Assembly: GCA_947447375.1 (NCBI GenBank)
Contig: CANFJB010000005.1
Location: 62,001 to 126,000, forward strand
Direction of reading: 5' to 3'
Source: Bacteroidota bacterium
GTDB taxonomy: Bacteria > Bacteroidota > Bacteroidia > Flavobacteriales > Flavobacteriaceae
Length of the DNA stretch: 64,000 nt
In this document: positions 46,293 through 55,757 of the stretch, piece after piece
Layout: the number at the start of each line of letters is the position of its first letter
Position numbering within the stretch: the first letter of the stretch is position 1
The notes under the pieces: model-generated
The model's input: the letters and a program-made list of their open reading frames with translations, nothing else
Told to the model about the DNA's origin: nothing
Database searches by the model: none
Program-made: the position numbers and the translations under genes

Positions 46293-47648
46293 TTACTCAA
46301 TCAAAGCTTTAACATCGTCAAAGTTTAAACCTCCGTAATTTCCAGAACTCATCAATAAAAGTGCTGAATTTTCAAAATTGATATTGAATAAATACTCTTT
46401 AAAGGCTGCAGGATTAGTATAAATAATCAAATCTTCGCGGTTGAACGCTTTTGCAATTTGATCGTAAGTAACTTCTTCCAACTGTTTTATTTTAACTGCG
46501 TCTGGCGAATAAAAAACCACTGCAACATCAGCAAATTCTAATGCGCCTTGATATTCTTTAAGAAATTCAGCATTCAAACTACTGTAAGTATGCAATTCCA
46601 AACAAGCAACTAAAGTTCGATTTGGATATTGTTCTTTTACAGCTTTGGTCGTTGCAGCTACTTTACTTGGTGAATGTGCAAAGTCTTTATAGGCAACTTT
46701 CGATTTACTTTCTGCAATTTTTTCTAAACGTTTTGAAGCCCCTTTAAAACTAGCAATTGCTTCGTAAAAATCAGCTTCATCAACACCCATATTTTGGCAA
46801 ATCCATTTTGCACCAGCCAAATTATTTAAATTATGCGCTCCAAAAACTTCGATTGGCATTGCTCCTTCTGGAGTTTCTAATAAGGTAACTCCATCTTTTA
46901 CGGAATATTCTGGTGTTGAATACGGTAATTTACGAATAGGATTTGAGGCAGCTTCCGCCACTCTTTTCACTTCTGAATCGTCTTCATTGTAAACCAAAAT
47001 ACCACCATTAGTAATCATTTTGATGAAAATTTCAAACTGCTCAACATAATTTTCATACGTTGGGAAAACATTAATATGATCCCAAGCAATTCCTGAAATT
47101 AAAGCAATATTGGGTTGATACAAATGAAATTTTGGACGTCTATCCATTGGCGAAGACAAATATTCATCTCCTTCAAGGACAATAAAATCGTTCTCTTCTG
47201 TTAAATGAACCATTGTGTCAAATCCTTCTAATTGTGCGCCAACCATATAATCAACTTGAATATTATGGAAATGCATCACGTGCAAAATCATAGAGGTAAT
47301 TGTTGTTTTTCCATGGGAACCGCCAATTACAACACGAGTTTTATTTTTTGATTGTTCATATAAAAATTCTGGATAGGAATAAATTTTCAATCCTAATTCT
47401 TGTGCTTTAAGCAATTCCGGATTGTCGGCTTTCGCATGCATTCCTAGAATTACAGAATCGATATCGGAAGTTATTTTTTCAGGAAACCATCCCAATTGCT
47501 CAGGTAAAATTCCTTTTTTTTCTAATCTGGATTTTGAGGGTTCAAAAATAGCATCGTCACTTCCTGTAACTTGATATCCTTTATTATGCAATGCCAATGC
47601 TAAATTGTGCATCGCGCTTCCTCCAATTGCTATAAAATGAGTACGCAT
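46293..47648 (-). CDS. mpl: Mur ligase family protein, Mpl-type
   Basis: 451 residues. N-terminal domain MRTHFIAIGGSAMHNLALALHNKGYQVTGSDD, ATP-binding GGSHGKTTITSMILHV near residue 112, EGDEYLSSPMDRRPKFHLYQP, GIAWDHINVFPTYENYVEQFE near residue 187, and DFAHSPSKVAATTKAV near residue 325. The latter has DFAHSP, as in UDP-N-acetylmuramate:L-alanyl-gamma-D-glutamyl-meso-diaminopimelate ligase (Mpl), which recycles peptidoglycan tripeptide. MurC itself belongs to the dcw cluster, so Mpl is the better call. It lies 22 nt after a TPR gene. Confidence 0.85.
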   Translation of the reverse strand: MRTHFIAIGGSAMHNLALALHNKGYQVTGSDDAIFEPSKSRLEKKGILPEQLGWFPEKITSDIDSVILGMHAKADNPELLKAQELGLKIYSYPEFLYEQSKNKTRVVIGGSHGKTTITSMILHVMHFHNIQVDYMVGAQLEGFDTMVHLTEENDFIVLEGDEYLSSPMDRRPKFHLYQPNIALISGIAWDHINVFPTYENYVEQFEIFIKMITNGGILVYNEDDSEVKRVAEAASNPIRKLPYSTPEYSVKDGVTLLETPEGAMPIEVFGAHNLNNLAGAKWICQNMGVDEADFYEAIASFKGASKRLEKIAESKSKVAYKDFAHSPSKVAATTKAVKEQYPNRTLVACLELHTYSSLNAEFLKEYQGALEFADVAVVFYSPDAVKIKQLEEVTYDQIAKAFNREDLIIYTNPAAFKEYLFNINFENSALLLMSSGNYGGLNFDDVKALIE

Positions 47649-47670
47649 TATTTAACTTATTTATGAATAT

Positions 47671-48360
47671 TTAATTTTTTGTTTCTTCTAAAATTGACTT
47701 TGCTTTTTCGGGCTGTCCCATTTTATTTTTATACAAATTAGCTAGAACTCGATAGGCATTTTTTGATTTACTAATTTCTACCGCTTTTTTATATTGCACT
47801 TCTGCTTCTTTAAATCGACCAAAATATTCTGCAATATGGCCTTTTGAAAGATAACCGTCAACAGCTGAAATTTGTGCTATCTCATTTGCGTAAAGCAGCG
47901 CCTTTTTTTCACTACCACCAACAATACCAGGCAATTGCAAATACAATTCAACCAATGCCAATCTCGCTTCAATGTGTTTCGGATTTAAGGAAATCGCTGT
48001 CTCAAATGATGATTTAACTTCCGATATCAATCCTAATGCCTTAAATTTATTACTCTCTTTGGCTTTCATACCCAAGACGCCTCCATATTTATAATAATAA
48101 TTAGCCTCCGATGGTTTTAATTGCTTTAATTTCTTGTAATAATAAATCGCATTGTCCCAAGACTTATTTTGACCTTCAATATCCCCTAAATATTCTAGTG
48201 CTTTTAAACTACTAGGATTGTCTTTCAAATAATTTTGAAACAATACTTTTGATTGCTCAAAATTCTTTGAAAGGTACAATTTCTCTGCTTTATCAAAATC
48301 CGTTTGAGAAATTGCAAACATTGGAATTAAGAGTAAAAAAAGAAATAGATATCGTTTCAT
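47671..48360 (-). CDS. Exported tetratricopeptide-repeat protein
   Basis: 229 residues with signal peptide MKRYLFLFLLLIPMFAISQ. Roughly five TPR-like helical pairs follow (FDKAEKLYLSKNFEQSKVLFQNYLKDNPSSL, LEYLGDIEGQNKSWDNAIYYYKKLKQLKPSEA, HIEARLALVELYLQLPG, EYFGRFKEAEVQYKKAVEIS, RVLANLYKNKMGQPEKAKSIL). Periplasmic scaffold of unknown partner. First gene of the operon with mpl; a possible link to envelope metabolism is inference. A -7 box lies at 48395-48402. Confidence 0.85.
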   Translation of the reverse strand: MKRYLFLFLLLIPMFAISQTDFDKAEKLYLSKNFEQSKVLFQNYLKDNPSSLKALEYLGDIEGQNKSWDNAIYYYKKLKQLKPSEANYYYKYGGVLGMKAKESNKFKALGLISEVKSSFETAISLNPKHIEARLALVELYLQLPGIVGGSEKKALLYANEIAQISAVDGYLSKGHIAEYFGRFKEAEVQYKKAVEISKSKNAYRVLANLYKNKMGQPEKAKSILEETKN

Positions 48361-48394
48361 TTAGTGAGATTTCAATAATAAATTTCATCCTTGT

Positions 48395-48402
48395 CAAAAA
48401 TA
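48395..48402 (-). promoter_or_regulatory. -7 box of the TPR-mpl-radC-yjjG operon
   Basis: Minus strand TATTTTTG (TAnnTTTG), 34 nt before the ATG of the TPR gene. Confidence 0.45.
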
Positions 48403-48526
48403 AGAAATTAAGATTAGAATTACTTTGAAATTAATAAAGGATTTAGATAATTTTATTTATTAGAAAATTATAATTGTATATTCGAAAACCTTAAGATATT
48501 TATTAAATTTTATTTAATTTAGCATC

Positions 48527-49204
48527 ATGAAAAACATAATAGTTACAGGTACTTCGAGAGGGATTGGATTAGAATTAGCGTTGCAATTTGCTAATGCTGG
48601 TCACCATGTTTTAGCACTTTCAAGAAAAACGCCTCAAATATTAATAGAAAATAATAATGTTACTTGTCTCTCCGTAGATTTGTCTATGGAGGAAGATTTG
48701 ACGCAAGTGGAACAATTTTTGGCTTCTTCCATGAAAAAAATAGATGCAATAGTTCACAATGCTGGTGCTTTATTATTAAAACCATTTGAAGAAACTTCAG
48801 CTGAAGAATTTGAAAATATCTACAAAGTAAATGTTTTTGGAGTTGCTAATTTGACTAGAATTTGTTTACCATTTCTTACAAAAGGAAGTCACGTTGTTAC
48901 AATTAGCAGCATGGGCGGAATTCAAGGAAGCATGAAATTTGCTGGATTATCAGCTTATAGCTCAAGTAAAGGCGCGGTAATTACACTTTCAGAATTACTC
49001 GCAGAAGAATACAAGGATAAAGGAATTTCTTTTAATGTATTAGCATTAGGAGCTGTACAAACAGAAATGTTAGCCGAAGCATTTCCGGGTTATCAAGCTA
49101 ATTTATCGGCATCAGAAATGGCCAATTACATTTTTGATTTTACCTTAACAGGAAATAAATATTACAACGGAAAAGTAATACAAGTATCATCATCAACGCC
49201 TTAA
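48527..49204 (+). CDS. Short-chain dehydrogenase/reductase
   Basis: 225 residues, classical SDR: cofactor loop TGTSRGIG at 7-14, NAG at 78-80, catalytic Ser near 127, Tyr144 and Lys148 (YSSSK). R11 after the Gly-rich loop suggests NADPH. The substrate is unknown. It is the first gene of a short plus-strand run with the SprT-like gene (10-nt gap) and the mannose-1-phosphate guanylyltransferase. Divergent from the TPR gene with a 166-bp AT-rich region holding no further recognised signal. Confidence 0.9.
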   Translation: MKNIIVTGTSRGIGLELALQFANAGHHVLALSRKTPQILIENNNVTCLSVDLSMEEDLTQVEQFLASSMKKIDAIVHNAGALLLKPFEETSAEEFENIYKVNVFGVANLTRICLPFLTKGSHVVTISSMGGIQGSMKFAGLSAYSSSKGAVITLSELLAEEYKDKGISFNVLALGAVQTEMLAEAFPGYQANLSASEMANYIFDFTLTGNKYYNGKVIQVSSSTP

Positions 49205-49214
49205 AATTAAATTC

Positions 49215-49814
49215 TTGAACGAAACTCTATCAAAATATATCCCAGAACAAGCTGTAAAACCAGTTTTTGAATTAATCGTTGCCAACCAAGTTCATCTTAA
49301 AATTGTAAACGAAAGAGTTACAAGACACGGAGATTATAGAAGGGGCACAAGTGGAAAACATGAAATTACTGTAAATGCCAATTTGAACAAATACAAATTC
49401 CTAATTACATTAATCCATGAGATTTCCCATTTAGTTGCCTTTGAAAAATTTGGTAGAAACATAAAACCCCACGGAGACGAATGGAAATATAGCTTTCAAT
49501 TGTTGATGGTTCCTTTTATTCGTCCAGAAATTTTCCCGCCAAATTTATTGCCTTTATTGGCTCGACATTTCAAAAATCCAAAAGCGAGTAGTGATACCGA
49601 TGCTACATTATCTTTGGCTTTAAAACAATATGATGCTGAAAACGATAAAAACTTTATCTTTGAACTCCCTTACGGAAGTGTTTTTAGAATTTCAAATGGG
49701 AAGATTTTTAAGAAAATTGCACAAAGAGTAAAAAGATACGAATGTGTAGAAATAAGTTCAGGGCGAATTTATTTATTTAATCCAAATGCAGAAGTAGAGC
49801 TTTTAAAAAATTAG
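49215..49814 (+). CDS. SprT-like zinc metallopeptidase-domain protein
   Basis: 199 residues starting at a TTG (49215); no in-frame ATG precedes the conserved start NETLSKYIPEQAVKPVFELI. Zinc-binding HEISH at 68-72 with a following helix (LVAFEKFGRNIKPHGDEWKYSFQLLM). The C-terminal part (YECVEISSGRIYLF) may be a degenerate zinc-ribbon-like piece without paired Cys. SprT/Spartan relatives act on DNA-protein crosslinks in eukaryotes; the bacterial role is unclear. 3 nt before the next gene, so probably co-translated. Confidence 0.85.
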   Translation: MNETLSKYIPEQAVKPVFELIVANQVHLKIVNERVTRHGDYRRGTSGKHEITVNANLNKYKFLITLIHEISHLVAFEKFGRNIKPHGDEWKYSFQLLMVPFIRPEIFPPNLLPLLARHFKNPKASSDTDATLSLALKQYDAENDKNFIFELPYGSVFRISNGKIFKKIAQRVKRYECVEISSGRIYLFNPNAEVELLKN

Positions 49815-49817
49815 AAA

Positions 49818-50876
49818 ATGAATAAAAATTATTATGCCATTCTAATGGCTGGTGGAGTTGGATCAAGATTTTGGCCTGTTAGTACAACTGAATTTCCTAA
49901 ACAATTTCATGATATGCTTGGATCAGGTGACACCCTAATCCAAAAAACTTTCAGCAGATTATCAAAACTTATTCCTGTTGAAAACATTCTAATTCTAACT
50001 AATGAAAAATACAACAACTTGGTTCTTGAACAATTGCCAATGGTAAAACAAGAGCAAGTTTTATTGGAGCCTGCGATGCGAAATACCGCTCCTTGTATTT
50101 TATATGCCTCATTAAAAATAAAAAAACAAAATCCCGAGGCTGTAATGGTTGTTGCTCCAAGCGACCATTGGATTGAAGACGAAGCGCTGTTTACTGAAAA
50201 TTTAAAACAATGTTTTGACTTTTGTTCGAATGAGGATTCATTAATGACATTAGGTATAAAACCGACGTTCCCAAATACTGGATTTGGCTATATTGAATAT
50301 AATAAATCCGATAATAACCCAATAAAAACAGTAAATCAATTTCGTGAAAAACCAGATTATGAAACTGCAAAATCCTTTCTTGCAAGTGGAAATTTTTTAT
50401 GGAATGGAGGAATTTTTATTTGGTCAGTAAAATCTATAGTGGAAGCTTTTGAAAAATTCCAACCTCAAATGACTGGATTGTTTTTAAAAGGATTTGAAAA
50501 TTACAACACCAATTCAGAAGCCGATTTTATTAATGAAAATTATGCAAACGCTGAAAATGTGTCAATTGATTATGCTATTTTAGAAAAAGCCAAAAACGTA
50601 TATGTTTTACCGGCAACTTTCGATTGGAATGACCTTGGAACTTGGGGTTCATTGCATGAAAAATTAGATAAAGACGAAAATAATAATGCAGTTGTAAACG
50701 CAACCGTTTTATTAAAAAATTCTTCAAGTAATATCATCAGTACTTCGAAAGATAAATTGGTAATTATTGATGGATTAGAAGATTTTATTGTGGTCGACAA
50801 AGACAATGTTTTACTTATTTATCCTAAATCAAAAGAACAGGAAATTAAAGGTGTTGTTGCCAGTTTAAAACAATAA
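49818..50876 (+). CDS. Mannose-1-phosphate guanylyltransferase
   Basis: 352 residues. Nucleotidyltransferase signature MAGGVGSRFWPVSTTEFPKQF at 10-30, LTNEKY, LLEPAMRNTAPCILYA near residue 80, VAPSDHWI near residue 113, FREKPDYETA (the FVEKP-like motif) near residue 175, and WNGGIFIW. It makes GDP-mannose for fucose, mannose or LPS synthesis. It is the short single-domain form, without the C-terminal isomerase of ManC. Convergent with the MlaF-type gene by 1 nt. Confidence 0.93.
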   Translation: MNKNYYAILMAGGVGSRFWPVSTTEFPKQFHDMLGSGDTLIQKTFSRLSKLIPVENILILTNEKYNNLVLEQLPMVKQEQVLLEPAMRNTAPCILYASLKIKKQNPEAVMVVAPSDHWIEDEALFTENLKQCFDFCSNEDSLMTLGIKPTFPNTGFGYIEYNKSDNNPIKTVNQFREKPDYETAKSFLASGNFLWNGGIFIWSVKSIVEAFEKFQPQMTGLFLKGFENYNTNSEADFINENYANAENVSIDYAILEKAKNVYVLPATFDWNDLGTWGSLHEKLDKDENNNAVVNATVLLKNSSSNIISTSKDKLVIIDGLEDFIVVDKDNVLLIYPKSKEQEIKGVVASLKQ

Positions 50877-50877
50877 T

Positions 50878-51642
50878 TTACTTGCCCATTAGGTAGGCTT
50901 CACGAACTTTTTTAAACAAATTCGAAGAATATACAAAATCAACTATCGCTTGGTTGTCGGTTCTAAAGATCTCTTCTTTATTGCCTTCCCAATCTTTTAA
51001 TCCGTTTTTAAGGAAAATAATTTTCTCTCCAATTTCCATAACGGAATTCATATCGTGAGTATTGATAACGGTTGTAATATTATATTCTTCCGTGATTTCT
51101 TTAATCAAATTATCAATTAAAATAGCTGTATTTGGATCTAATCCAGAATTAGGCTCATCACAAAATAAATATTTTGGATTGTTTACAATTGCCCTTGCAA
51201 TAGCAACCCGTTTTTGCATTCCGCCAGATATTTCGGCAGGATATTTTCCGTTTGCATCAATAAGATTCACTCTTTTCAATACGAAATTTACACGATCTTG
51301 AATTTCAGATTTAGAATTTTTAGTAAACATTTTTAAAGGGAAACCTACATTTTCTTCAACTGTCATTGAATCGAAAAGAGCGCTTCCTTGAAAAACCATC
51401 CCAATTTCTGTTCGTAATTCTCTTTTATCTTCAGCAGATAAATTAGAGTAAATTCTTCCGTCAAATGAAATAGTTCCCACTTCTGGTGTATGAATTCCAA
51501 GCAAACTTTTTAGTAATACTGTTTTTCCAGAACCACTTTGCCCGATAATTAAGTTCGTTTTTCCTGTTTCAAAAATTGTAGAAACTCCTTTCAGAACTTT
51601 GCTTTCGCCAAATGATTTTTCTATGTTTTTAATTTCTATCAT
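50878..51642 (-). CDS. ABC transporter ATPase, MlaF-like
   Basis: 254 residues from the ATG at 51642 (MIEIKNIEKSFGESKVLKGV); the longer open frame from 51702 lies inside the permease gene. Walker A GQSGSGKT at 34-41, Q-loop MVFQGSALFDSMTVEENVGFPL, signature SGGMQKRVAIARAIV, Walker B YLFCDEPNSGLDP. These match the MlaF/Ttg2A lipid-transport group. Its ATG overlaps the stop of the MlaE-like permease by 1 nt (TAATG), indicating translational coupling. The substrate-binding MlaD is not adjacent. Confidence 0.9.
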   Translation of the reverse strand: MIEIKNIEKSFGESKVLKGVSTIFETGKTNLIIGQSGSGKTVLLKSLLGIHTPEVGTISFDGRIYSNLSAEDKRELRTEIGMVFQGSALFDSMTVEENVGFPLKMFTKNSKSEIQDRVNFVLKRVNLIDANGKYPAEISGGMQKRVAIARAIVNNPKYLFCDEPNSGLDPNTAILIDNLIKEITEEYNITTVINTHDMNSVMEIGEKIIFLKNGLKDWEGNKEEIFRTDNQAIVDFVYSSNLFKKVREAYLMGK

Positions 51643-52388
51643 TAGGTCAAAAGGAGTTGCGTTAAAATATAATTCACTGCAATAATTGAAACGGAAGCCC
51701 AAACAAATGAAACTGTACTTGCTTTTCCAACTTCAAGAGCTCCACCTTTCATATAATATCCATGGAAGGAAGGAATTGTGGCTAAAATAAGTCCGAAAAT
51801 AAATGTTTTTATAAATGCGTAGGCGATATGAAATGGAATAAATTTTTGTTGTAACCCAGATACAAAATCAGCTTCACTTCCAAATCCCCCATAAACAGCA
51901 GCAATATACCCACCTGATATTCCAATAAACATTGAAATTCCAATTAAAAATGGATACAATAGTAACGCCATCAATTTTGGAAAAACCAGATAATTTAAAG
52001 AATTTACTCCCATAACTTCCAAAGCGTCAATTTGCTCAGTAACTCTCATTGTTCCAATACTCGAGGTAATAAAAGATCCCATTTTTCCGGCCATAACAAC
52101 CGAAATAAAAGTAGGTGCAAACTCTAAAATTACAGATTGTCGGGTTGCAAATCCAATTAAGTATTTTGGAATTAAGGGATTCGTTAAATTTAAGGCCGTT
52201 TGAATTGCAACAACACCACCGACGAAAAACGAAATAAACGCTACAATTCCTAGAGAACCAATGATTAAATCGTCAATTTCTTTATAAATGAGAACTTTCA
52301 TAACCGACCATTTAGTAGGCTTTTTGAAAATTTCACCCCACATCATGAAGTATTTTCCGATTTGCGATATATAACGAATAAGCATCAT
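51642..52388 (-). CDS. ABC transporter permease, MlaE-like
   Basis: 248 residues with about six hydrophobic segments and the MlaE/DUF140 hallmark pattern: FFVGGVVAIQTALNLTNPLIPKYLIGFATRQSVILEFAPTFISVVMAGKMGSFITSSIGTMRVTEQIDALEVMGVNSLNYLVFPKL. The ALEVMG stretch is the family signature. Probable inner-membrane part of a phospholipid transporter between the membranes. Start at 52388; the second codon is also ATG. Coupled to the ATPase gene. Confidence 0.92.
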   Translation of the reverse strand: MMLIRYISQIGKYFMMWGEIFKKPTKWSVMKVLIYKEIDDLIIGSLGIVAFISFFVGGVVAIQTALNLTNPLIPKYLIGFATRQSVILEFAPTFISVVMAGKMGSFITSSIGTMRVTEQIDALEVMGVNSLNYLVFPKLMALLLYPFLIGISMFIGISGGYIAAVYGGFGSEADFVSGLQQKFIPFHIAYAFIKTFIFGLILATIPSFHGYYMKGGALEVGKASTVSFVWASVSIIAVNYILTQLLLT

Positions 52389-52472
52389 AAAATAAATATA
52401 TTGGCGAAATTAACGATAAGTTGTGACTTTTGAATTATTAGGGATGTTAATTTTGAAAAATCAGTAGATTGA

Positions 52473-53324
52473 TTATTTGAAGATTTTATCTTTCATCTTT
52501 TTTAATCGATAATTTCTAATAAATCTCGCTTGTTCATTTGTAACTAGAAGTGGTTTATAATTAAATTTTGCTCTCAAAAAACCTTGAATATAATCCAGAA
52601 ACAACAATGGTTTCCCTTTCAAAAAAGCCAATTTCATTGAAGCAATTGAAGCAATAAAAAAACCATAACCAATTGAATAGAAAGCTTCTCCTTGTTTAAA
52701 ACGTGAAGATTTATTGTAATTTGCACCAGTAGGTTTTAAATGTTTGACTTTCAAAGTCGCATCAGTAACAACTTTCCATCCGTAAAATTTACAAAGCAAT
52801 TCGTCAACAGTATCCCAGCCCATTGCTGGTTTTAAATTCCCAATTTGAAGGAAACATTCTTTTCTATAAGCTTTAAATGCGCCGCGAATATGATCTTTAT
52901 CGGTTAGGTTTTCCAAAATCCATTCGCCATTTTTTTCTATGTAAGCAAATCCGCCTGCCATTCCAATTTTACTATCACTTTTAAAATGATTTAAAATTGT
53001 CTCAAAATAATTGTTCGGCAAAATTAAATCAGCATCCAATTTTACAATAATATCATAATTTGAATCTATAGTTTCAAAACCCTTATGGAAAGCTTGAATA
53101 ACTTTACTTCCCGGCATGTGAATCGCTTCTGAAGTTTTGTTTACCAATGAAATAAAAGGATGGTTTTTACTGAAATCATCAACAATTGCAGCAGTTTCAT
53201 CAGTAGAATTATCATTTACGACGACCACTTTTGAGGGCAAAACAGTTTGTGAAACCAATGATTCTAATGTCAAAGCAATAAAATCCGCTTCATTATGGGC
53301 CGGAATAATAATGTAATATTTCAT
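52473..53324 (-). CDS. Family 2 glycosyltransferase
   Basis: 283 residues, GT-A fold: YYIIIPAHNEADFIALTLESL at the N-terminus, VVVNDNSTDETAAIV near residue 34, DxD-like KLDADLILPN near residue 94, and MGWDTVDELLCKFYGWK near residue 178 (acceptor side). C-terminal basic region (YKPLLVTNEQARFIRNYRLKKMKDK). It transfers an undefined sugar, probably to a lipid or surface glycan. Divergent from the GT2 gene at 53386. Confidence 0.88.
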   Translation of the reverse strand: MKYYIIIPAHNEADFIALTLESLVSQTVLPSKVVVVNDNSTDETAAIVDDFSKNHPFISLVNKTSEAIHMPGSKVIQAFHKGFETIDSNYDIIVKLDADLILPNNYFETILNHFKSDSKIGMAGGFAYIEKNGEWILENLTDKDHIRGAFKAYRKECFLQIGNLKPAMGWDTVDELLCKFYGWKVVTDATLKVKHLKPTGANYNKSSRFKQGEAFYSIGYGFFIASIASMKLAFLKGKPLLFLDYIQGFLRAKFNYKPLLVTNEQARFIRNYRLKKMKDKIFK

Positions 53325-53353
53325 TTTTTTACAAAGTCTACTGCAAATATCAT

Positions 53354-53361
53354 TATTTTTG
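53354..53361 (+). promoter_or_regulatory. -7 box of the glycosyltransferase-flippase genes
   Basis: TATTTTTG matching TAnnTTTG, 24 nt before the TTG start at 53386. Confidence 0.45.
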
Positions 53362-53385
53362 TAGTGATTAAAAAATAACTTTCAT

Positions 53386-54288
53386 TTGAAAAAGAAAATA
53401 GCTGTTGTTATTGTTACTTTTAACGGGGAAATTTGGTTAAAAAAGAACTTGAATTCATTATTAAATTCAAATTACCCAATTGATATTATTATCGTTGACA
53501 ACGCCTCAACTGATAAAACCATCTCTACAATTAAGGAATTTAGCACAGTTGAACTCATTCAAAGTAAAGAAAATTTAGGTTTTGGCAAAGCCAATACTAT
53601 TGGAATTGATTTTGCACTAAAAAAAGGAGCAGACGCAGTTTTTTTATTAAATCAGGACACTTGGATTTATGAAAATACTATCTCAAATTTAGTTGAAGCC
53701 TTATTCGAAAATCCAAATTTAGGTTTAGTTAGTCCTTTGCATTATTCAGTAGATGAAAAAACTTTTGATGAAAATTTCAACACTTATTTCAATCGATTTG
53801 AAAAAGAGGAAGATTCAGAATCGATTCGAATAGTTCCTTTTATTAATGCTGCAGCTTGGTTAGTTTCAAAAGAATGCTTTACTAAAACGGGCTATTTTGA
53901 TCCAATATTTAGTCATTATGGTGAAGACAGAAATTTCTGTGAACGTGTTAAATACCATGGCTTTAAAATTGGCGTGGTGAAAAATTCAGCAATTTGCCAT
54001 GATCGATTAGTAAAATTAAATCCAAATAAAATTGAATTACAATCTAAGTATTTAGTTTTAAATCAGATGATTAATTGCAATAATTCACTTTTTATTTCAT
54101 TATTTTTAGGATTAAAATCAGTTTTTGGGTTATCAAAATTTCATTTCTCAAATCAAGGTGTATTAAAAACGATTTCTTTATTTAATAAACTTCTATTGTA
54201 TTATTTTAACTTACTTTTGAATATTGGAATGATATTAAAAATTCGAAAAAATTCAGTTAAAGGGATAAATGGTGTTTTACCGCTATAA
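53386..54288 (+). CDS. Family 2 glycosyltransferase (rhamnosyltransferase-like)
   Basis: 300 residues starting at TTG (53386): KKKIAVVIVTFNGEIWLKKNLNSL, IDIIIVDNASTDKTI near residue 32, VFLLNQDTWIYENTI near residue 80 (DxD-like QDT), and HYGEDRNFCERVKYHGFKIGVV near residue 180. The QDxW and GED motifs resemble O-antigen rhamnosyl- and galactosyltransferases. Next to it, 2 nt downstream, is a polysaccharide flippase, which supports a role in a surface glycan. Confidence 0.86.
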   Translation: MKKKIAVVIVTFNGEIWLKKNLNSLLNSNYPIDIIIVDNASTDKTISTIKEFSTVELIQSKENLGFGKANTIGIDFALKKGADAVFLLNQDTWIYENTISNLVEALFENPNLGLVSPLHYSVDEKTFDENFNTYFNRFEKEEDSESIRIVPFINAAAWLVSKECFTKTGYFDPIFSHYGEDRNFCERVKYHGFKIGVVKNSAICHDRLVKLNPNKIELQSKYLVLNQMINCNNSLFISLFLGLKSVFGLSKFHFSNQGVLKTISLFNKLLLYYFNLLLNIGMILKIRKNSVKGINGVLPL

Positions 54289-54290
54289 TT

Positions 54291-55757
54291 ATGTCAAATA
54301 AAGAAACTCACAAACAAGCTTTTTTCTTTACCATAATTAATTATGTAGGAATTCTTATTGGAATTATTTCTACACTTTTTATTTATCCAAAAAATAAAGA
54401 AATGCTTGGGATTTTCAGATATGTAGAATCTTTAGCTCAAATTTTATTTCCAATAATGCTTTTAGGAGCTTCACAAACACTGATTAAATTTGGACCAAAA
54501 TTAGATTCTAAACAAGAAAAACAACTATTTTCATATAGTGTTTTATCCATTTTTTCAATCGGAATTATTTTACTTTCAATAATAGGAATAGCTTCATTAA
54601 TTCCGGCATTTTCTGGTTTCAAATATATTTACTTGGCTTTCCCAATTGGATTATCACTAGCTTTAATCGATTTGTTTAAAAAACAATCTACTATTATTGG
54701 TAAAATAGCTATCCCTACATTTTTTGATAATATAATTCCAAAACTTATTTTACCAATAGTATTTTTATTGGTTTTAAACCAATTTTATTCTATTCAAGAG
54801 TCGCTATTTTTCTACATTATTTCCTATGGATTAATAGCTGTATTTGTTGGGATTTACCTGTTTTATTACTTCAAACCAAAATTTGAATTCGATTTTAAAT
54901 CGTTGTTTTCAGAGATAAGCAAGAAAGAAATGTACCGCTTTTCGATGTTTGCATTTGCGGGAAGTTTAGGGTCCGTATTTGCCTTTCGAATCGACTCCAT
55001 AATGATCCCAAAATTCATTTCAATGGAAGCAAATGGTACTTTTAGTATCGGAGTAACATTGGCTTCAGCCCTAGCGGTTCCTGCAACTGGAATTTTTATT
55101 TTATATGCGCCTATAATTTCTAACTACATAAAAAACAACCAAATTTCAGAACTTGATTTAAAATACAAGGAAATTTCAAAGTTACTTTTCTTTATTGGAG
55201 CGCTACTTTATAGTTGTATTTTCTTGGGAATTAATAATTTATTTATGCTGTTGCCAACTCATGAAAATCTAATTGATTCAATTCCTGTAATCTTAATTTT
55301 AGGATTTAATGTTTTGATCAACATGGGAACTGGATTTAATGGGGAAATAATTACATATTCTAAATATTATAAATTCAATTTGATAGCAATTGGATTATTA
55401 ATTTTATTAAATATATCTCTTAATCTGTTGTTTATCAATGTGCTAAACTACGGAATTGAAGGAGTTGCCGTTGCCTCTTTGATTTCTATGATACTCTTTA
55501 ATTTATCGAAATTGGTATTTATTTATAAGAAATTCAAAATCCTACCTTTCGATAATTCGTATTTAAAATTGATTTTGGTATTTGCAATTGTACTAGTAAT
55601 TATCTATTATTTACCGATATTAAACAACCATTTATTGAATTTAATGTACAAAACACTTTTCTGCTTGGCATTAAATCTGTTGGTTATTTACAAACTTAAA
55701 TTAGTTTATTCTTACAATTTTTGGCTTGAAAAAACGATTCAGAAATTGAGATTCTAA
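54291..55757 (+). CDS. Polysaccharide flippase (Wzx/MOP superfamily)
   Basis: 488 residues with about 12-14 transmembrane helices and no soluble domain. The MOP-family pattern is visible in the N-terminal YVGILIGIISTLFIYP, the long polar loop FKSLFSEISKKEMYRFSMFAFAGSLGSVF, and the paired helices to the end. It should flip a lipid-linked oligosaccharide across the inner membrane. Operon with the preceding GT2 gene (2-nt gap). Its 3' end overlaps the convergent KASIII gene by 4 bp. Confidence 0.87.
   Translation: MSNKETHKQAFFFTIINYVGILIGIISTLFIYPKNKEMLGIFRYVESLAQILFPIMLLGASQTLIKFGPKLDSKQEKQLFSYSVLSIFSIGIILLSIIGIASLIPAFSGFKYIYLAFPIGLSLALIDLFKKQSTIIGKIAIPTFFDNIIPKLILPIVFLLVLNQFYSIQESLFFYIISYGLIAVFVGIYLFYYFKPKFEFDFKSLFSEISKKEMYRFSMFAFAGSLGSVFAFRIDSIMIPKFISMEANGTFSIGVTLASALAVPATGIFILYAPIISNYIKNNQISELDLKYKEISKLLFFIGALLYSCIFLGINNLFMLLPTHENLIDSIPVILILGFNVLINMGTGFNGEIITYSKYYKFNLIAIGLLILLNISLNLLFINVLNYGIEGVAVASLISMILFNLSKLVFIYKKFKILPFDNSYLKLILVFAIVLVIIYYLPILNNHLLNLMYKTLFCLALNLLVIYKLKLVYSYNFWLEKTIQKLRF

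Noticed and set aside
51643..51702. Upstream extension of the MlaF-like ATPase
   Set aside because: It overlaps the 3' end of the MlaE-like gene in another frame; TAATG coupling at 51642 is the better start.
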